Source: Bacillota bacterium
GTDB taxonomy: Bacteria > Bacillota > Clostridia > Clostridiales > Clostridiaceae
NCBI GenBank assembly: GCA_023399035.1
Contig: JAEWQX010000134.1
Span: forward strand, 1 to 17,623
Reading direction: 5' to 3'
DNA length: 17,623 nt
In this document: piece after piece, positions 1 to 7,606 of the stretch
Numbering within the stretch: the first letter of the stretch is position 1
Layout: every line of letters begins with the position of its first letter
The notes under the pieces: model-generated
What the model was told of the DNA's origin: nothing
Databases searched by the model: none
What the model saw: only the letters and a program-made list of their open reading frames with translations
Made by a program: the position numbers and the translations under genes

Positions 1-66
1 AGGCGATTCAAAGAAGATACTATTTCACAAGGAATAGAGAGTATTATGAAGCAAGAATTTTTTTAG
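1..66 (+). CDS. Possible 3' end of an unidentified convergent gene (partial)
   Basis: Frame 1 is open from the window edge for 21 codons and ends in TAG at 64-66. The encoded tail is polar and charged, ending in MKQEFF. It would converge on noc, with the hairpin at 83-105 between the two genes. I do not recognise the sequence and no domain is visible in so short a piece. In DNA this A+T-rich, 21 open codons can occur by chance, so coding status is uncertain. Confidence 0.3.
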   Translation, partial: RRFKEDTISQGIESIMKQEFF

Positions 67-82
67 AATGTAATAAACGTGC

Positions 83-105
83 CTTGACAGCTTAATGCTG
101 TCAAG
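83..105. terminator. Hairpin between convergent transcripts, possible bidirectional terminator
   Basis: A perfect 9-bp stem, CTTGACAGC paired with GCTGTCAAG, encloses the loop TTAAT. It lies between the stop at 64-66 on the plus strand and the noc stop at 139-141 on the minus strand, where a shared terminator is expected. Neither side has a convincing U-tract: the plus side continues AACACATTTT and the minus side GGCACGTTTATT. Termination activity is therefore an inference from position and stem strength. Confidence 0.45.
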
Positions 106-138
106 AACACATTTTGGTGTTGAGCCAAATATAAATAT

Positions 139-918
139 CTATTTCTTTGGTTTTGGAATTTTTATTGTTAATTCTAAAAATTCCTCTTCATCTTTATATC
201 CATATTCTGCAGGTATATCAAACTTTTCAAATACTTGTTTTATGGTATTAACATATAATTTAGCTGGAAGTACATTCTTTGTATTTTTTCTCTTTTTCTT
301 TAATTCCTCGCTAGAAATCTTAAGTAATTCTTTATTGATTAATTCTTCGGTCTTCTTAACATTAAGCCCTTCTTGGATTACTTTATTCACTATTTTTAAT
401 TGTAGTTCTTCATTTGGAAGTGTAAGTAGCGATCTAGCATGTCTTTCTGTTAATTTATTTTTTAAACAAATTTCTCTAACTTCCGCACTTAATTTTAATA
501 ATCTTAACTTATTAGCAATTGTAGATTGTTTTTTTCCCATTCTTTTTGCTAATTCATCCTGAGTAAAACTATGATTATGTATTAAATTATAATATGCTTC
601 TGCTTCTTCTATATAATTTAAATCTTCTCTTTGTAAATTTTCTAATAATGCAATTTCAGCTGATTCTGTATCAGTTATATCTACTATATTGCAAGGAACT
701 TCACCTAAATTAGCTAACTTAGCTGCTCTAAGTCTTCTTTCTCCTGCAACTAACTCGTAAACGTCCCCTCTTCTTCTAACTGTAAGCGGCTGAATTATTC
801 CATACTGCTTAATTGATGCTGATAATTCTTCAATAGCCTCTTCATTAAAATACTTACGTGGTTGATATATATTGGGAATCACCTTGTCTATCTCTATCTG
901 TATTATTTCATTATTCAT
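139..918 (-). CDS. noc: Noc, ParB-family nucleoid occlusion / chromosome-associated protein
   Basis: A 259-aa ParB/Noc family CTPase clamp. The N-terminal ParB domain has the CTP-binding GERRLRA motif at residues 59-65 and the ENLQRE segment near 93-98. A helix-turn-helix follows at about 118-145, and a short basic C-terminal dimerisation domain ends the protein. It looks like Noc rather than Spo0J/ParB: at the four positions reported to separate the two specificities it has Q131, K137, K142 and R159, the Noc set, with the typical QSTIANKLRLLKL recognition segment. Family knowledge: Noc binds NBS sites and blocks Z-ring assembly over the nucleoid. The start is firm, because a TAG lies two codons upstream in frame and GAGGGATGG supplies the SD. 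Unlike Bacillus Noc, the protein begins almost directly with the ParB domain and has no amphipathic membrane-targeting helix. It is separated from rsmG by 115 bp of very A+T-rich DNA with no convincing promoter. Confidence 0.9.
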   Translation of the reverse strand: MNNEIIQIEIDKVIPNIYQPRKYFNEEAIEELSASIKQYGIIQPLTVRRRGDVYELVAGERRLRAAKLANLGEVPCNIVDITDTESAEIALLENLQREDLNYIEEAEAYYNLIHNHSFTQDELAKRMGKKQSTIANKLRLLKLSAEVREICLKNKLTERHARSLLTLPNEELQLKIVNKVIQEGLNVKKTEELINKELLKISSEELKKKRKNTKNVLPAKLYVNTIKQVFEKFDIPAEYGYKDEEEFLELTIKIPKPKK

Positions 919-1033
919 GTTCTAACCCATCCCTCATTAAATTACTAAAAATTAATTATTTACTAAAATACTAATTCTACTTATAACTACAACTTTCCTT
1001 TTTATATTTTAAAAAAATACATATTTTTCTATG

Positions 1034-1753
1034 TTATTTTATAGGCTTCTTTGTTATTGTTCCTGCTTTTCTTGGGTAAATCTTATCACATGCTTTAACT
1101 TTTTCAACGACAACAAGGTTATGTCTTAGTTCTGTTTCTTCAATATTTACCTCACATATATCAACAAGCTTTCCGCCAAGAGTTCCAATAGCATTTCTGC
1201 TCTCTTCAATTTCCTGATCAACTGCTGGTCCTTTTAATGCTATAAAGTTTCCTCCAACTTTTACATAAGGTAAACAGAATTCTGATAATACACTCATATT
1301 AGCTACAGCTCTAGATGTAGCAATATCGAATTTCTCTCTTAATTCTTTATTTCTAGCTCCATCTTCTGCTCTAGAATGAATTGTAGTTACATTTTTTAAT
1401 CCTAATTCATTAACTACAGTATTTAAAAAATTAATTCTTTTATTTAATGAATCTAATAATGTTACTTTTAACTCAGGTCTCATGATAGCAATAGGAAGAC
1501 CTGGAAATCCTGCACCTGTTCCTACATCTATCATTGTTTCTGCTTTCTTAAATTCGTCTCTCTTAAATGCTTTAATACAATCTATAAAATGTTTTTTTAC
1601 AACTTCCTCATCTTCAGTAATAGCAGTTAAATTTATCTTCTCATTCCACTCCTGAAGAAGTCTCATATATTTCATAAATCCTTCATACTGCTCTTGTGAT
1701 AGCTGTAGTCCAACATCCTCTGCTGCTTTAGCCATTAAATCAAAAAATTTCAT
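1034..1753 (-). CDS. rsmG: RsmG, 16S rRNA (guanine-N7) methyltransferase
   Basis: A 239-aa SAM-dependent methyltransferase (formerly GidB). The family makes m7G in the 530 loop region of 16S rRNA; loss is a known route to low-level streptomycin resistance. The SAM-binding motif GTGAGFPG is at residues 78-85 after MIDV, and the family segments NLTAI (41-45), TSRAVA and FIALKG are present. Length is normal. GGAGG lies 7-11 nt before the ATG. It is the last gene of the mnmE-mnmG-rsmG run, beginning 20 nt after the mnmG stop. Downstream, an A+T-only inverted repeat near 1012-1029 could weakly terminate the transcript. Confidence 0.96.
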   Translation of the reverse strand: MKFFDLMAKAAEDVGLQLSQEQYEGFMKYMRLLQEWNEKINLTAITEDEEVVKKHFIDCIKAFKRDEFKKAETMIDVGTGAGFPGLPIAIMRPELKVTLLDSLNKRINFLNTVVNELGLKNVTTIHSRAEDGARNKELREKFDIATSRAVANMSVLSEFCLPYVKVGGNFIALKGPAVDQEIEESRNAIGTLGGKLVDICEVNIEETELRHNLVVVEKVKACDKIYPRKAGTITKKPIK

Positions 1754-1773
1754 AAACTAACCTCCATTGGTCA

Positions 1774-3660
1774 TTAAGACTGCTTTCCATATTGATGTTC
1801 TAGGTATATAAGTAGTACTGATATATCAGCTGGTGAAACGCCAGATATACGTGATGCCTGGCCAATACTTATTGGTTTTATATTAGTCAATTTTTGTACC
1901 GCTTCTGTTCTTAATCCACTTACAGCACCATAGTCTATATCTTTAGGTAAAAGCTTCTTTTCAAACTTTCTGAATTGTGATACCTGCTCCATCTGACTTT
2001 GTATGTATCCTTCATACTTAGTAAGTACATTTATCTGTTCACCAATATCATCTGATAAATCTGGTCTGTCCGGATCTAATTGTTCTAATTGGAAGTAATC
2101 TAATTCAGGTCTCTGCATTAATTCATAGAAGCTGATTGCCTTTCTTAATGGAGTTGAATTTATTGATACTAAGAATTCATTTACTTCTTTTTTATTTGTA
2201 ACCTTTAAATTCTTTAATCTATCTAATTCATCTTCTATATTTTTCTTTCTAGTTAAGAATCTATTATATCTTTCTTCTGTAACTAATCCAACTCTATGAC
2301 CCATTTCTGTTAGTCTTAAGTCAGCATTATCTTGTCTTAATAATAATCTGTATTCTGATCTTGAAGTCATCATTCTATATGGTTCATTAGTTCCCTTTGT
2401 AACTAAATCATCTATAAGAACTCCTATATACGCATCAGAACGAGTTAATATTAAAGGCTCTTCGTTTTTAATCTTAAGAGCTGCATTGATACCTGCAACT
2501 AATCCTTGTGCACCAGCTTCTTCATATCCTGAGCTTCCATTAAGCTGTCCTGCTCCATATAAGCCTTCAATACTTTTAAATTCTAATGTTGGTTTAAGCT
2601 GAGTTGGATCTATTGAATCATATTCTATTGCATATGCAGTTCTCATCATTTCAACATTTTCTAATCCTGGAAGAGTTCTAAGCATTTTAATTTGTACTTC
2701 TTCAGGAAGTGATGAAGAAAATCCTCCTACATACATTTCTAATGTATCTGTTCCTTCTGGTTCAATGAATATCTGATGCTGAGTCTTATCTGGGAATCTC
2801 ATTACTTTATCTTCAATTGATGGGCAGTATCTAGGTCCTACCCCCTTAATACTTCCATTATAAATTGGAGATCTATCTATATTTTCTCTTATAATATTAT
2901 GAGTTTCTTCGTTTGTATAAGTTAAGTAGCATGCTATCTGTTCTTTTTGTAAATCACCGCTCATAAATGAGAATGGTACGATTTTTTCATCACCATTCTG
3001 TTCTATCATTTTAGAAAAATCTACAGACTTTTTATTTATTCTTGCCGGAGTACCTGTCTTGAATCTTCTTAATGAAATTCCTAAATCTAATAAGGATTGA
3101 GATAAATCATTAGCAGGGAATAATCCATTAGGACCACCGCTGTAAGAAACTTCTCCTATAATTATTTTTCCTTTTAAATATGTACCTGTAGCTAACACTA
3201 CTGCCTTACATCTAAAAATAGCACCATTCTTAGTAACTACGCCTTTTACTTTGTTATCTTCAACAATAAGTTCCGTAACTTCTATTTGTCTTATTTTTAA
3301 ATTATCCTGTTCTTCAAGTACTCTCTTCATTCTGTATTGATAATCTTTTTTATCTGCCTGAGCTCTTAACGAATGCACTGCAGGTCCCTTTGATGTATTA
3401 AGCATTCTAGACTGAATAAATGTATTATCTATATTTATTCCCATCTCTCCGCCTAATGCATCTATTTCTCTCACTAAATGTCCTTTAGCTGTACCTCCTA
3501 TATTAGGATTACAAGGCATTAATGCTATTGAATCCAGGTTTATTGTACAAACTAAAGTGTTTAATCCCATTCTAGCTGAAGCTAATGCCGCTTCACAACC
3601 TGCATGCCCGGCTCCAACTACAATGACATCAAATTGTCCAGCTTCATAATTTACTGCCAT
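1774..3660 (-). CDS. mnmG: MnmG (GidA), tRNA U34 carboxymethylaminomethyl-modification FAD enzyme
   Basis: A 628-aa FAD-dependent subunit that, with MnmE, installs (carboxymethyl)aminomethyl groups on wobble uridine U34 of certain tRNAs. Visible features are the N-terminal Rossmann motif GAGHAG at residues 16-21, the PCNPNIGG segment with Cys50 (counterpart of the E. coli Cys47 region), GVGPRYCPSIEDK with the second conserved Cys, and the C-terminal segment GLRTEAVQKL...ISRISGVSPADI-like helices typical of the MnmE/tRNA-binding domain. Length is normal for the family. The start codon lies 9 nt after the mnmE stop, and the likely SD (AGTAGGT) overlaps that stop, which suggests translational coupling of the two partners. 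Confidence 0.97.
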   Translation of the reverse strand: MAVNYEAGQFDVIVVGAGHAGCEAALASARMGLNTLVCTINLDSIALMPCNPNIGGTAKGHLVREIDALGGEMGINIDNTFIQSRMLNTSKGPAVHSLRAQADKKDYQYRMKRVLEEQDNLKIRQIEVTELIVEDNKVKGVVTKNGAIFRCKAVVLATGTYLKGKIIIGEVSYSGGPNGLFPANDLSQSLLDLGISLRRFKTGTPARINKKSVDFSKMIEQNGDEKIVPFSFMSGDLQKEQIACYLTYTNEETHNIIRENIDRSPIYNGSIKGVGPRYCPSIEDKVMRFPDKTQHQIFIEPEGTDTLEMYVGGFSSSLPEEVQIKMLRTLPGLENVEMMRTAYAIEYDSIDPTQLKPTLEFKSIEGLYGAGQLNGSSGYEEAGAQGLVAGINAALKIKNEEPLILTRSDAYIGVLIDDLVTKGTNEPYRMMTSRSEYRLLLRQDNADLRLTEMGHRVGLVTEERYNRFLTRKKNIEDELDRLKNLKVTNKKEVNEFLVSINSTPLRKAISFYELMQRPELDYFQLEQLDPDRPDLSDDIGEQINVLTKYEGYIQSQMEQVSQFRKFEKKLLPKDIDYGAVSGLRTEAVQKLTNIKPISIGQASRISGVSPADISVLLIYLEHQYGKQS

Positions 3661-3669
3661 CTTTTTTAC

Positions 3670-5052
3670 CTACTTTCCACAACAAAATTCACTAAAGATT
3701 TTATTTAATAAATCTTCTTCTAATTCATCACCAGTTATCTCTCCTAAAGATTTCATGGCTGATGTTATATAAATTGATATTAAATCTAAATATTCGTTTA
3801 AATTAATCTTTTCTAATGCTAAATTACAGTTTTCTAAAGATCTGTATAAAGCCTGTTTATGTCTTGTATTTGAAATTATTAAACTTTCAGAATCAATTTC
3901 CCCATTAAAGAAAAGATTCTTTATTTCTTCTTTTAAGTTTTCAATTCCGAAACCTGTTTTTGCAGATATTTCTATAGTTCTATCCAAACTAGTAATAATG
4001 TCTTCTGATAACTTACGTTCTAAATCAACTTTATTTAACAGTGCTATATACTTTTTATTCTTAACAGCATCTATTATTACTTTATCTTCTTCGTCTAATT
4101 CTCTAGAAGTATCTAACATTAAGATAACTAAATCTGCTTCTTCAATTTTCTCTTTTGATCTTTCAACACCTATCTTTTCTACAGTATCTTCTGTATCTCT
4201 TATACCAGCTGTATCAGTAATTCTTATAGGTATTCCATCTAAATTTATGTATTCCTCAATTATATCTCTTGTAGTACCTGGTATGTCTGTTACTATTGCT
4301 CTCTTTTCTCTAAGAAGTGAATTAAGTAATGATGATTTTCCTACATTAGGCTTTCCTACAATAACAATATTAAGACCGTCTCTTATTATTTTACCTTCAT
4401 CTGCATTCTTCAATAATGAATTTATTCTTGATAGAGTTTTGCTTATTCCATCTTTAATCTGAGCTATTAGGTTATCATCAACAACATCTTCATCATCTTC
4501 TGTAAAATCTACTGCATATTCAATTAATGCTAATACATTTAAAAGATATTTTCTAAGTTCACCAATTTCTCTTGAAAGTGCTCCTCTGCTCTGCATCATA
4601 GCAGATTTCATAGATAATTCAGTTTTAGCCTTTATTATATCCATTGTTGCTTCTGCCTGACTTAAATCTATTCTTCCGTTTAAAAATGCTCTTTTAGTAA
4701 ATTCACCTGGTTCAGCTATTCTTGCACCAGCCTTAACTATTTGATTTAAAACCCTGTTTGTAGCAACAACACCTCCATGACAGTTAACTTCTATCACATT
4801 TTCTCCTGTGTAGCTTCTAGGCCCCTTCATATAACTTAAAATAACATCATCTATTATTTCTTCTGTATCTAAATCCACTATTGTTCCATATCTCATAGTG
4901 TATGTTTTCATTTCTTTTATATCTTTTTTGTTCTTTCCAACAAAAATTTTATCTGCAATTTCAAGAGCCTTTTCTCCTGAAATTCTTATTATAGCAATAC
5001 CGCCTTCTCCGATTGGAGTTGCTATGGCACAAATAGTATCAAATTCTCTCAT
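3670..5052 (-). CDS. mnmE: MnmE (TrmE), tRNA U34-modification GTPase
   Basis: A 460-aa potassium-activated GTPase that partners with MnmG. Domains in order are an N-terminal tetrahydrofolate-binding domain (about 1-120, with the NCHGG segment at 90-94), a helical domain, an inserted G domain, and a C-terminal helix. In the G domain, G1 is GKPNVGKS at 233-240, the G2 region is TTRDI, G3 is DTAG at 280-283, G4 is NKVD at 340-343 and G5 is SAKTG. The protein ends in CCGK; the first Cys (457) aligns with the essential Cys of the usual C-x-G-K ending, while the second residue is Cys where Ile is common. The start is supported by AAGGAGGAG, 5 nt before the ATG. It is first in an operon with mnmG and rsmG, with its own promoter at 5114-5142. 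Confidence 0.97.
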   Translation of the reverse strand: MREFDTICAIATPIGEGGIAIIRISGEKALEIADKIFVGKNKKDIKEMKTYTMRYGTIVDLDTEEIIDDVILSYMKGPRSYTGENVIEVNCHGGVVATNRVLNQIVKAGARIAEPGEFTKRAFLNGRIDLSQAEATMDIIKAKTELSMKSAMMQSRGALSREIGELRKYLLNVLALIEYAVDFTEDDEDVVDDNLIAQIKDGISKTLSRINSLLKNADEGKIIRDGLNIVIVGKPNVGKSSLLNSLLREKRAIVTDIPGTTRDIIEEYINLDGIPIRITDTAGIRDTEDTVEKIGVERSKEKIEEADLVILMLDTSRELDEEDKVIIDAVKNKKYIALLNKVDLERKLSEDIITSLDRTIEISAKTGFGIENLKEEIKNLFFNGEIDSESLIISNTRHKQALYRSLENCNLALEKINLNEYLDLISIYITSAMKSLGEITGDELEEDLLNKIFSEFCCGK

Positions 5053-5113
5053 CTAGTCTCCTCCTTAAAAAGAAGCTTTTTATTATTAGTATATCCATTT
5101 TGAACTAATATCA

Positions 5114-5142
5114 ATTTTACATAACAAAATTTAATTAGTCAA
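5114..5142 (-). promoter_or_regulatory. Sigma-A promoter for the mnmE-mnmG-rsmG operon
   Basis: On the minus strand, TTGACT (5137-5142) and TAAAAT (5114-5119) are separated by exactly 17 bp, giving a leader of roughly 55 nt before the mnmE ATG. A second possible pair overlaps it (TTGATA at 5109-5114, then TACTAA after 17 bp). The rest of the 220-bp gap up to the jag terminator is A+T-rich with no other clear element. Confidence 0.7.
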
Positions 5143-5272
5143 AAATTATAATATGATAATTACTCCAAAATTTTTAAATTATAAAATATGCTAAATAAAA
5201 ATTAAATTTCATAAAACATTCTATTAATTAAGAATTATATTAATAAGACACCTTGTTAGAAATCTATATAAA

Positions 5273-5308
5273 TTTAAAGAGAAAGCCTAAATAGGCTTTC
5301 TCTTTAAA
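5273..5308 (-). terminator. Terminator hairpin of the rpmH-jag operon, overlapping the jag stop codon
   Basis: A long perfect inverted repeat, with a core arm of AAAGAGAAAGCC against GGCTTTCTCTTT around the loop TATTTA as read on the minus strand. It extends at the base by AAA/TTT pairs. The jag stop codon (5304-5306) lies inside its upstream arm. The downstream arm ends in CTCTTT and continues AAATTTATAT on the minus strand, which is U-rich but not a clean U-run. Position and stem strength make it the probable operon terminator. Confidence 0.7.
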
Positions 5309-5933
5309 TATCTTTCTTTAATTCTATTACTACTCTTCTAAATGGCTCTTCACCTTCACTGAATGTATCCACATCAGTGTCTTCCTGAAGAGCAGAATGA
5401 ATAATTCTTCTCTCATAAGGGTTCATAGGTTCAAGCTTAAATGCTTTTCCTGTCTTTTTTACTCTTGCTGCAGTTTTTATTGCAACACCCTTTAAAGTTT
5501 CTTCTCTTTTGCTTCTATAATTTTCAGTATCTAATATGACCTTTTTATGAGGAAGTTCATGATGTTTATTCACTACCAATGAAACTAAATATTGTATAGA
5601 ATCAAGAGTTTCTCCTCTATATCCAATTATAAGTCCCATCTTCTTACCACTTAAATTAATTTTTAAAGTGTCACCTTCTTCGATAATATCTATTTCAGCA
5701 TCTAATTTCATACTTTTAAGTATATTATCAATAAATTTCTTTGCCTCATCTATATAGTCATATTTACTAGTAACTCTAATCTTAGCGCGTTTAACTCCTA
5801 TCACATTGAATAATCCCTTTGAACCATGCTCCAATACTTCAACATTTGCGTTTTCTTTAGTTAAACATAATTCATTTAAAGCTTTTTCCAATGCTTCTTC
5901 AACAGTTTTTCCTTCTACTTCTATTGATTTCAT
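5304..5933 (-). CDS. khpB: KhpB/Jag, Jag-N + KH + R3H RNA-binding protein
   Basis: A 209-aa RNA-binding protein of the Jag/SpoIIIJ-associated family (KhpB, also EloR). The N-terminal Jag-N domain covers about residues 1-52 (start MKSIEVEGKTVEEAL). A KH domain follows with the GxxG-type loop IIGYRGETLDSIQYL, then an R3H domain with NPYERRIIHSAL. Length is normal. In other Firmicutes this family partners with KhpA and influences cell elongation and sporulation-related functions; the exact role here is an inference. It is the last gene of the operon, 48 nt after yidC, and its SD is AGGTGGTGAG just upstream of the ATG. Its stop is embedded in the operon terminator. Confidence 0.93.
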   Translation of the reverse strand: MKSIEVEGKTVEEALEKALNELCLTKENANVEVLEHGSKGLFNVIGVKRAKIRVTSKYDYIDEAKKFIDNILKSMKLDAEIDIIEEGDTLKINLSGKKMGLIIGYRGETLDSIQYLVSLVVNKHHELPHKKVILDTENYRSKREETLKGVAIKTAARVKKTGKAFKLEPMNPYERRIIHSALQEDTDVDTFSEGEEPFRRVVIELKKDI

Positions 5934-5981
5934 GTGTTAACTCACCACCTCTAAATTTAAAAGCAAAATTAAAAATTTATA

Positions 5982-6758
5982 TTATTTTTTCTTTTTCTTC
6001 TTTTTCTTACTTGCTAAATTCTTAGGTTCTTCAACTTCCATAGCAAACTTCTTAGTTTCTACTTTGTTTTCTTTAGCTTCTTCTCTAGCTCTTTCCTTTA
6101 TTGCAGGTCTATAGTTTAAGAAGTATGTTTGAACAGCTTGAATTAAATTACCCATAATCCAATATAAAACAAGTATTGCCTTAAAGTTTAATGACATGAA
6201 TCCCATCATACCAGCCATCATTAAGTTCATACTTCCCATATTCATTCCACCAGGCTGCTGTGGTGTAGCCTTTGTCATTAAATAAGAAGGTAAATATGTA
6301 GATAAAGCTGCTATTATAGCTAGTATATAGTATGGATCCGGTGCAAATAAATCCTTAATCCATAAGAATGATGCAACCTGACCATCAGGTAAGTTAATTC
6401 CCATGAATACCCAATATAAAGCCATTAATATTGGTAATGGTAATAAGCTTGGGAGGCATCCCCCTGCCATACTTACGTTATTATCTTTGTATAATTTCAT
6501 TACCTCTGCATTCATTTTCTGAGGATCATTTTTATATTTTTCCTGAATCTTTTTCATTTCAGGTTGTATTTTCTGCATTCCTCTAGTGGATTTTGCAGCT
6601 TTGATGTTAAATGGTAATATTAATAGTCTTACTACCACTGTGAAAGTAAGTATTGCTAAAACATATGACAGACCAACATCAGTTACGCCTAAGCCAACGA
6701 TTACAGTATGAAAGTAATCAAATATGTTTCGCATAAAATCTACTATCGCTTGAAACAT
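5982..6758 (-). CDS. yidC: YidC/Oxa1-family membrane protein insertase
   Basis: A 258-aa insertase of the Gram-positive five-helix type, which inserts membrane proteins with or without SecYEG. Hydrophobic segments lie near residues 30-50, 100-125, 140-160, and two close together around 180-215. Arg44 in TVVVRLLILPF is the conserved groove arginine. The cytosolic hairpin after it is charged (KKIQPEMKKIQEKYKNDPQK). The C-terminus ends in a run of nine lysines, fitting ribosome contact. I chose the ATG at 6758, not the one at 6782, because AGGAGG (6771-6776) lies inside the longer reading and 12 nt before this ATG; the longer form would start on top of the SD. There is no lipobox, unlike Bacillus SpoIIIJ. 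It follows yidD in the same operon. Confidence 0.93.
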   Translation of the reverse strand: MFQAIVDFMRNIFDYFHTVIVGLGVTDVGLSYVLAILTFTVVVRLLILPFNIKAAKSTRGMQKIQPEMKKIQEKYKNDPQKMNAEVMKLYKDNNVSMAGGCLPSLLPLPILMALYWVFMGINLPDGQVASFLWIKDLFAPDPYYILAIIAALSTYLPSYLMTKATPQQPGGMNMGSMNLMMAGMMGFMSLNFKAILVLYWIMGNLIQAVQTYFLNYRPAIKERAREEAKENKVETKKFAMEVEEPKNLASKKKKKKKK

Positions 6759-6782
6759 AAAAAAAATATACCTCCTATTCAT

Positions 6783-6992
6783 TTATTTTACTGGATCATA
6801 TCCACCTTTAGAAAAAGGATTACATCTTAAAATCCTGTAAATAGCCATAATACTGCCCCTAAATGCACCATGTTTATCAATTGCATCCAAAGCATATTGA
6901 GAGCATGTAGGTCTATATCTACAGCAAGAAGGTCTCCCCGGTGAAATATATTTTCTATAAAAATTAATTAGACTTATTAGTAGTTTCTTCAT
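6783..6992 (-). CDS. yidD: YidD, membrane protein insertion efficiency factor
   Basis: A 69-aa YidD-family protein (DUF37). It shows the family pattern of an N-terminal amphipathic stretch (LLISLINFYRKYISP), the Cys-rich centre SCCRYRPTCSQYA, and the ending ILRCNPFSKGGYDPV. Family knowledge: it assists YidC/Sec-dependent insertion at the inner face of the membrane. Its start overlaps the 3' end of rnpA by 29 nt in another frame, and its stop lies 24 nt before the yidC start, so translation is probably coupled through rnpA-yidD-yidC. Only a weak SD (AGGC) is visible, in line with coupling. Confidence 0.95.
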   Translation of the reverse strand: MKKLLISLINFYRKYISPGRPSCCRYRPTCSQYALDAIDKHGAFRGSIMAIYRILRCNPFSKGGYDPVK

Positions 6993-7341
6993 TAATATAT
7001 AAGCCTGCCTTTTTAATTAAATTCATCATAGATTTCTCTACATCAAAATAATTTTTATTTACGATAGGATTTCTAGCTATAAAAATAAAATCGTATCCTT
7101 TTATTATATATTTATAATTTAATCTAAAACTTTCGCTTATTAATCTTTTTGATCTACTTCTAACAACACTGTTTCCAACTTTTTTGCTTACAGAAACACC
7201 TAATCTATTATAAGGATTATTTTCTGCATCCTTGTTCCTTTTATTTTTAAACATATACATGACTAGAATTTCATTGGCAACAGATTTGCCTCTTCTGTAT
7301 ACAATCTTAAATTCAAAATTCTTTTTCAATCTATAAATCAT
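6964..7341 (-). CDS. rnpA: RnpA, protein component of ribonuclease P
   Basis: A 125-aa basic protein that helps the RNase P ribozyme bind precursor tRNA leaders. The family hallmark RLGVSVSKKVGNSVVRSRSKRLISESFR spans the central region (segments SVSKKVGN and RSRSKRL), preceded by the N-terminal LKKNFEFKIVYRRGKS. It carries a modest C-terminal extension (LYINEETTNKSN). Its SD AAAGGGG lies close upstream of the ATG. It is the second gene after rpmH, separated by a 58-nt spacer containing two competing hairpins. Its 3' end overlaps yidD by 29 nt. Confidence 0.96.
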   Translation of the reverse strand: MIYRLKKNFEFKIVYRRGKSVANEILVMYMFKNKRNKDAENNPYNRLGVSVSKKVGNSVVRSRSKRLISESFRLNYKYIIKGYDFIFIARNPIVNKNYFDVEKSMMNLIKKAGLYINEETTNKSN

Positions 7342-7356
7342 AGATATTAAAACCCC

Positions 7357-7398
7357 TTTTTTCCGCCATTTGCAGAAAAAAGGCCACTAAGTGCGGCC
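7357..7398 (-). promoter_or_regulatory. Attenuator-like pair of mutually exclusive hairpins between rpmH and rnpA
   Basis: Read on the minus strand, GGCC...GGCC (7382-7398, with an inner AC/GT pairing) is followed directly by six Us, a minimal intrinsic-terminator layout. The same six Us are also the 5' arm of a second hairpin, UUUUUUCUGC paired with GCGGAAAAAA (7357-7381, one G-U pair). The two structures cannot form fully at once. The second ends next to the rnpA SD (AAAGGGG). This could set the ratio of L34 mRNA to rnpA mRNA. The structures are visible in the sequence; the function is inferred. Confidence 0.5.
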
Positions 7399-7399
7399 C

Positions 7400-7534
7400 T
7401 TATGCTGTTAATTTTTTTCTTCCTTTTTGTCTTCTGCTCTTAAGAATGTTTCTTCCTGATGCAGTACTCATTCTTTTTCTGAAGCCATGTTCTTTTTTTC
7501 TTTGTCTCTTTTTAGGTTGATATGTCATGAACAT
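7400..7534 (-). CDS. rpmH: RpmH, 50S ribosomal protein L34
   Basis: A 44-aa, very basic ribosomal protein, translated here directly: it begins MFMTYQPKKRQRKKEHGF and ends RQKGRKKLTA. It contains the family core HGFRKRMSTASGR. The MFMTYQPKKRQ start is typical of clostridial L34 and is preceded by AAGGGGG about 10 nt upstream. It is the first gene of the rpmH-rnpA-yidD-yidC-jag operon, transcribed leftward away from the origin from the consensus promoter at 7607-7635. Confidence 0.97.
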   Translation of the reverse strand: MFMTYQPKKRQRKKEHGFRKRMSTASGRNILKSRRQKGRKKLTA

Positions 7535-7606
7535 TACACATGCACCCCCTTAAATATATTATTTATAGCAAAAACTATACTTCATGATTTTAAATTTTAC
7601 TTTTCT

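Noticed and set aside
95..562. 155-codon plus-strand frame opposite noc
   Set aside because: It is antisense to a well-supported ParB-family gene, has no SD, and its Phe/Ser/Leu-rich product is typical of the antisense of A+T-rich genes. The same applies to the other antisense frames over mnmE, dnaA, dnaN, gyrB and gyrA.
6759..6782. Upstream ATG giving YidC eight extra residues (MNRRYIFF...)
   Set aside because: That ATG directly abuts the yidD stop, and its next codons contain the AGGAGG that serves the ATG at 6758.
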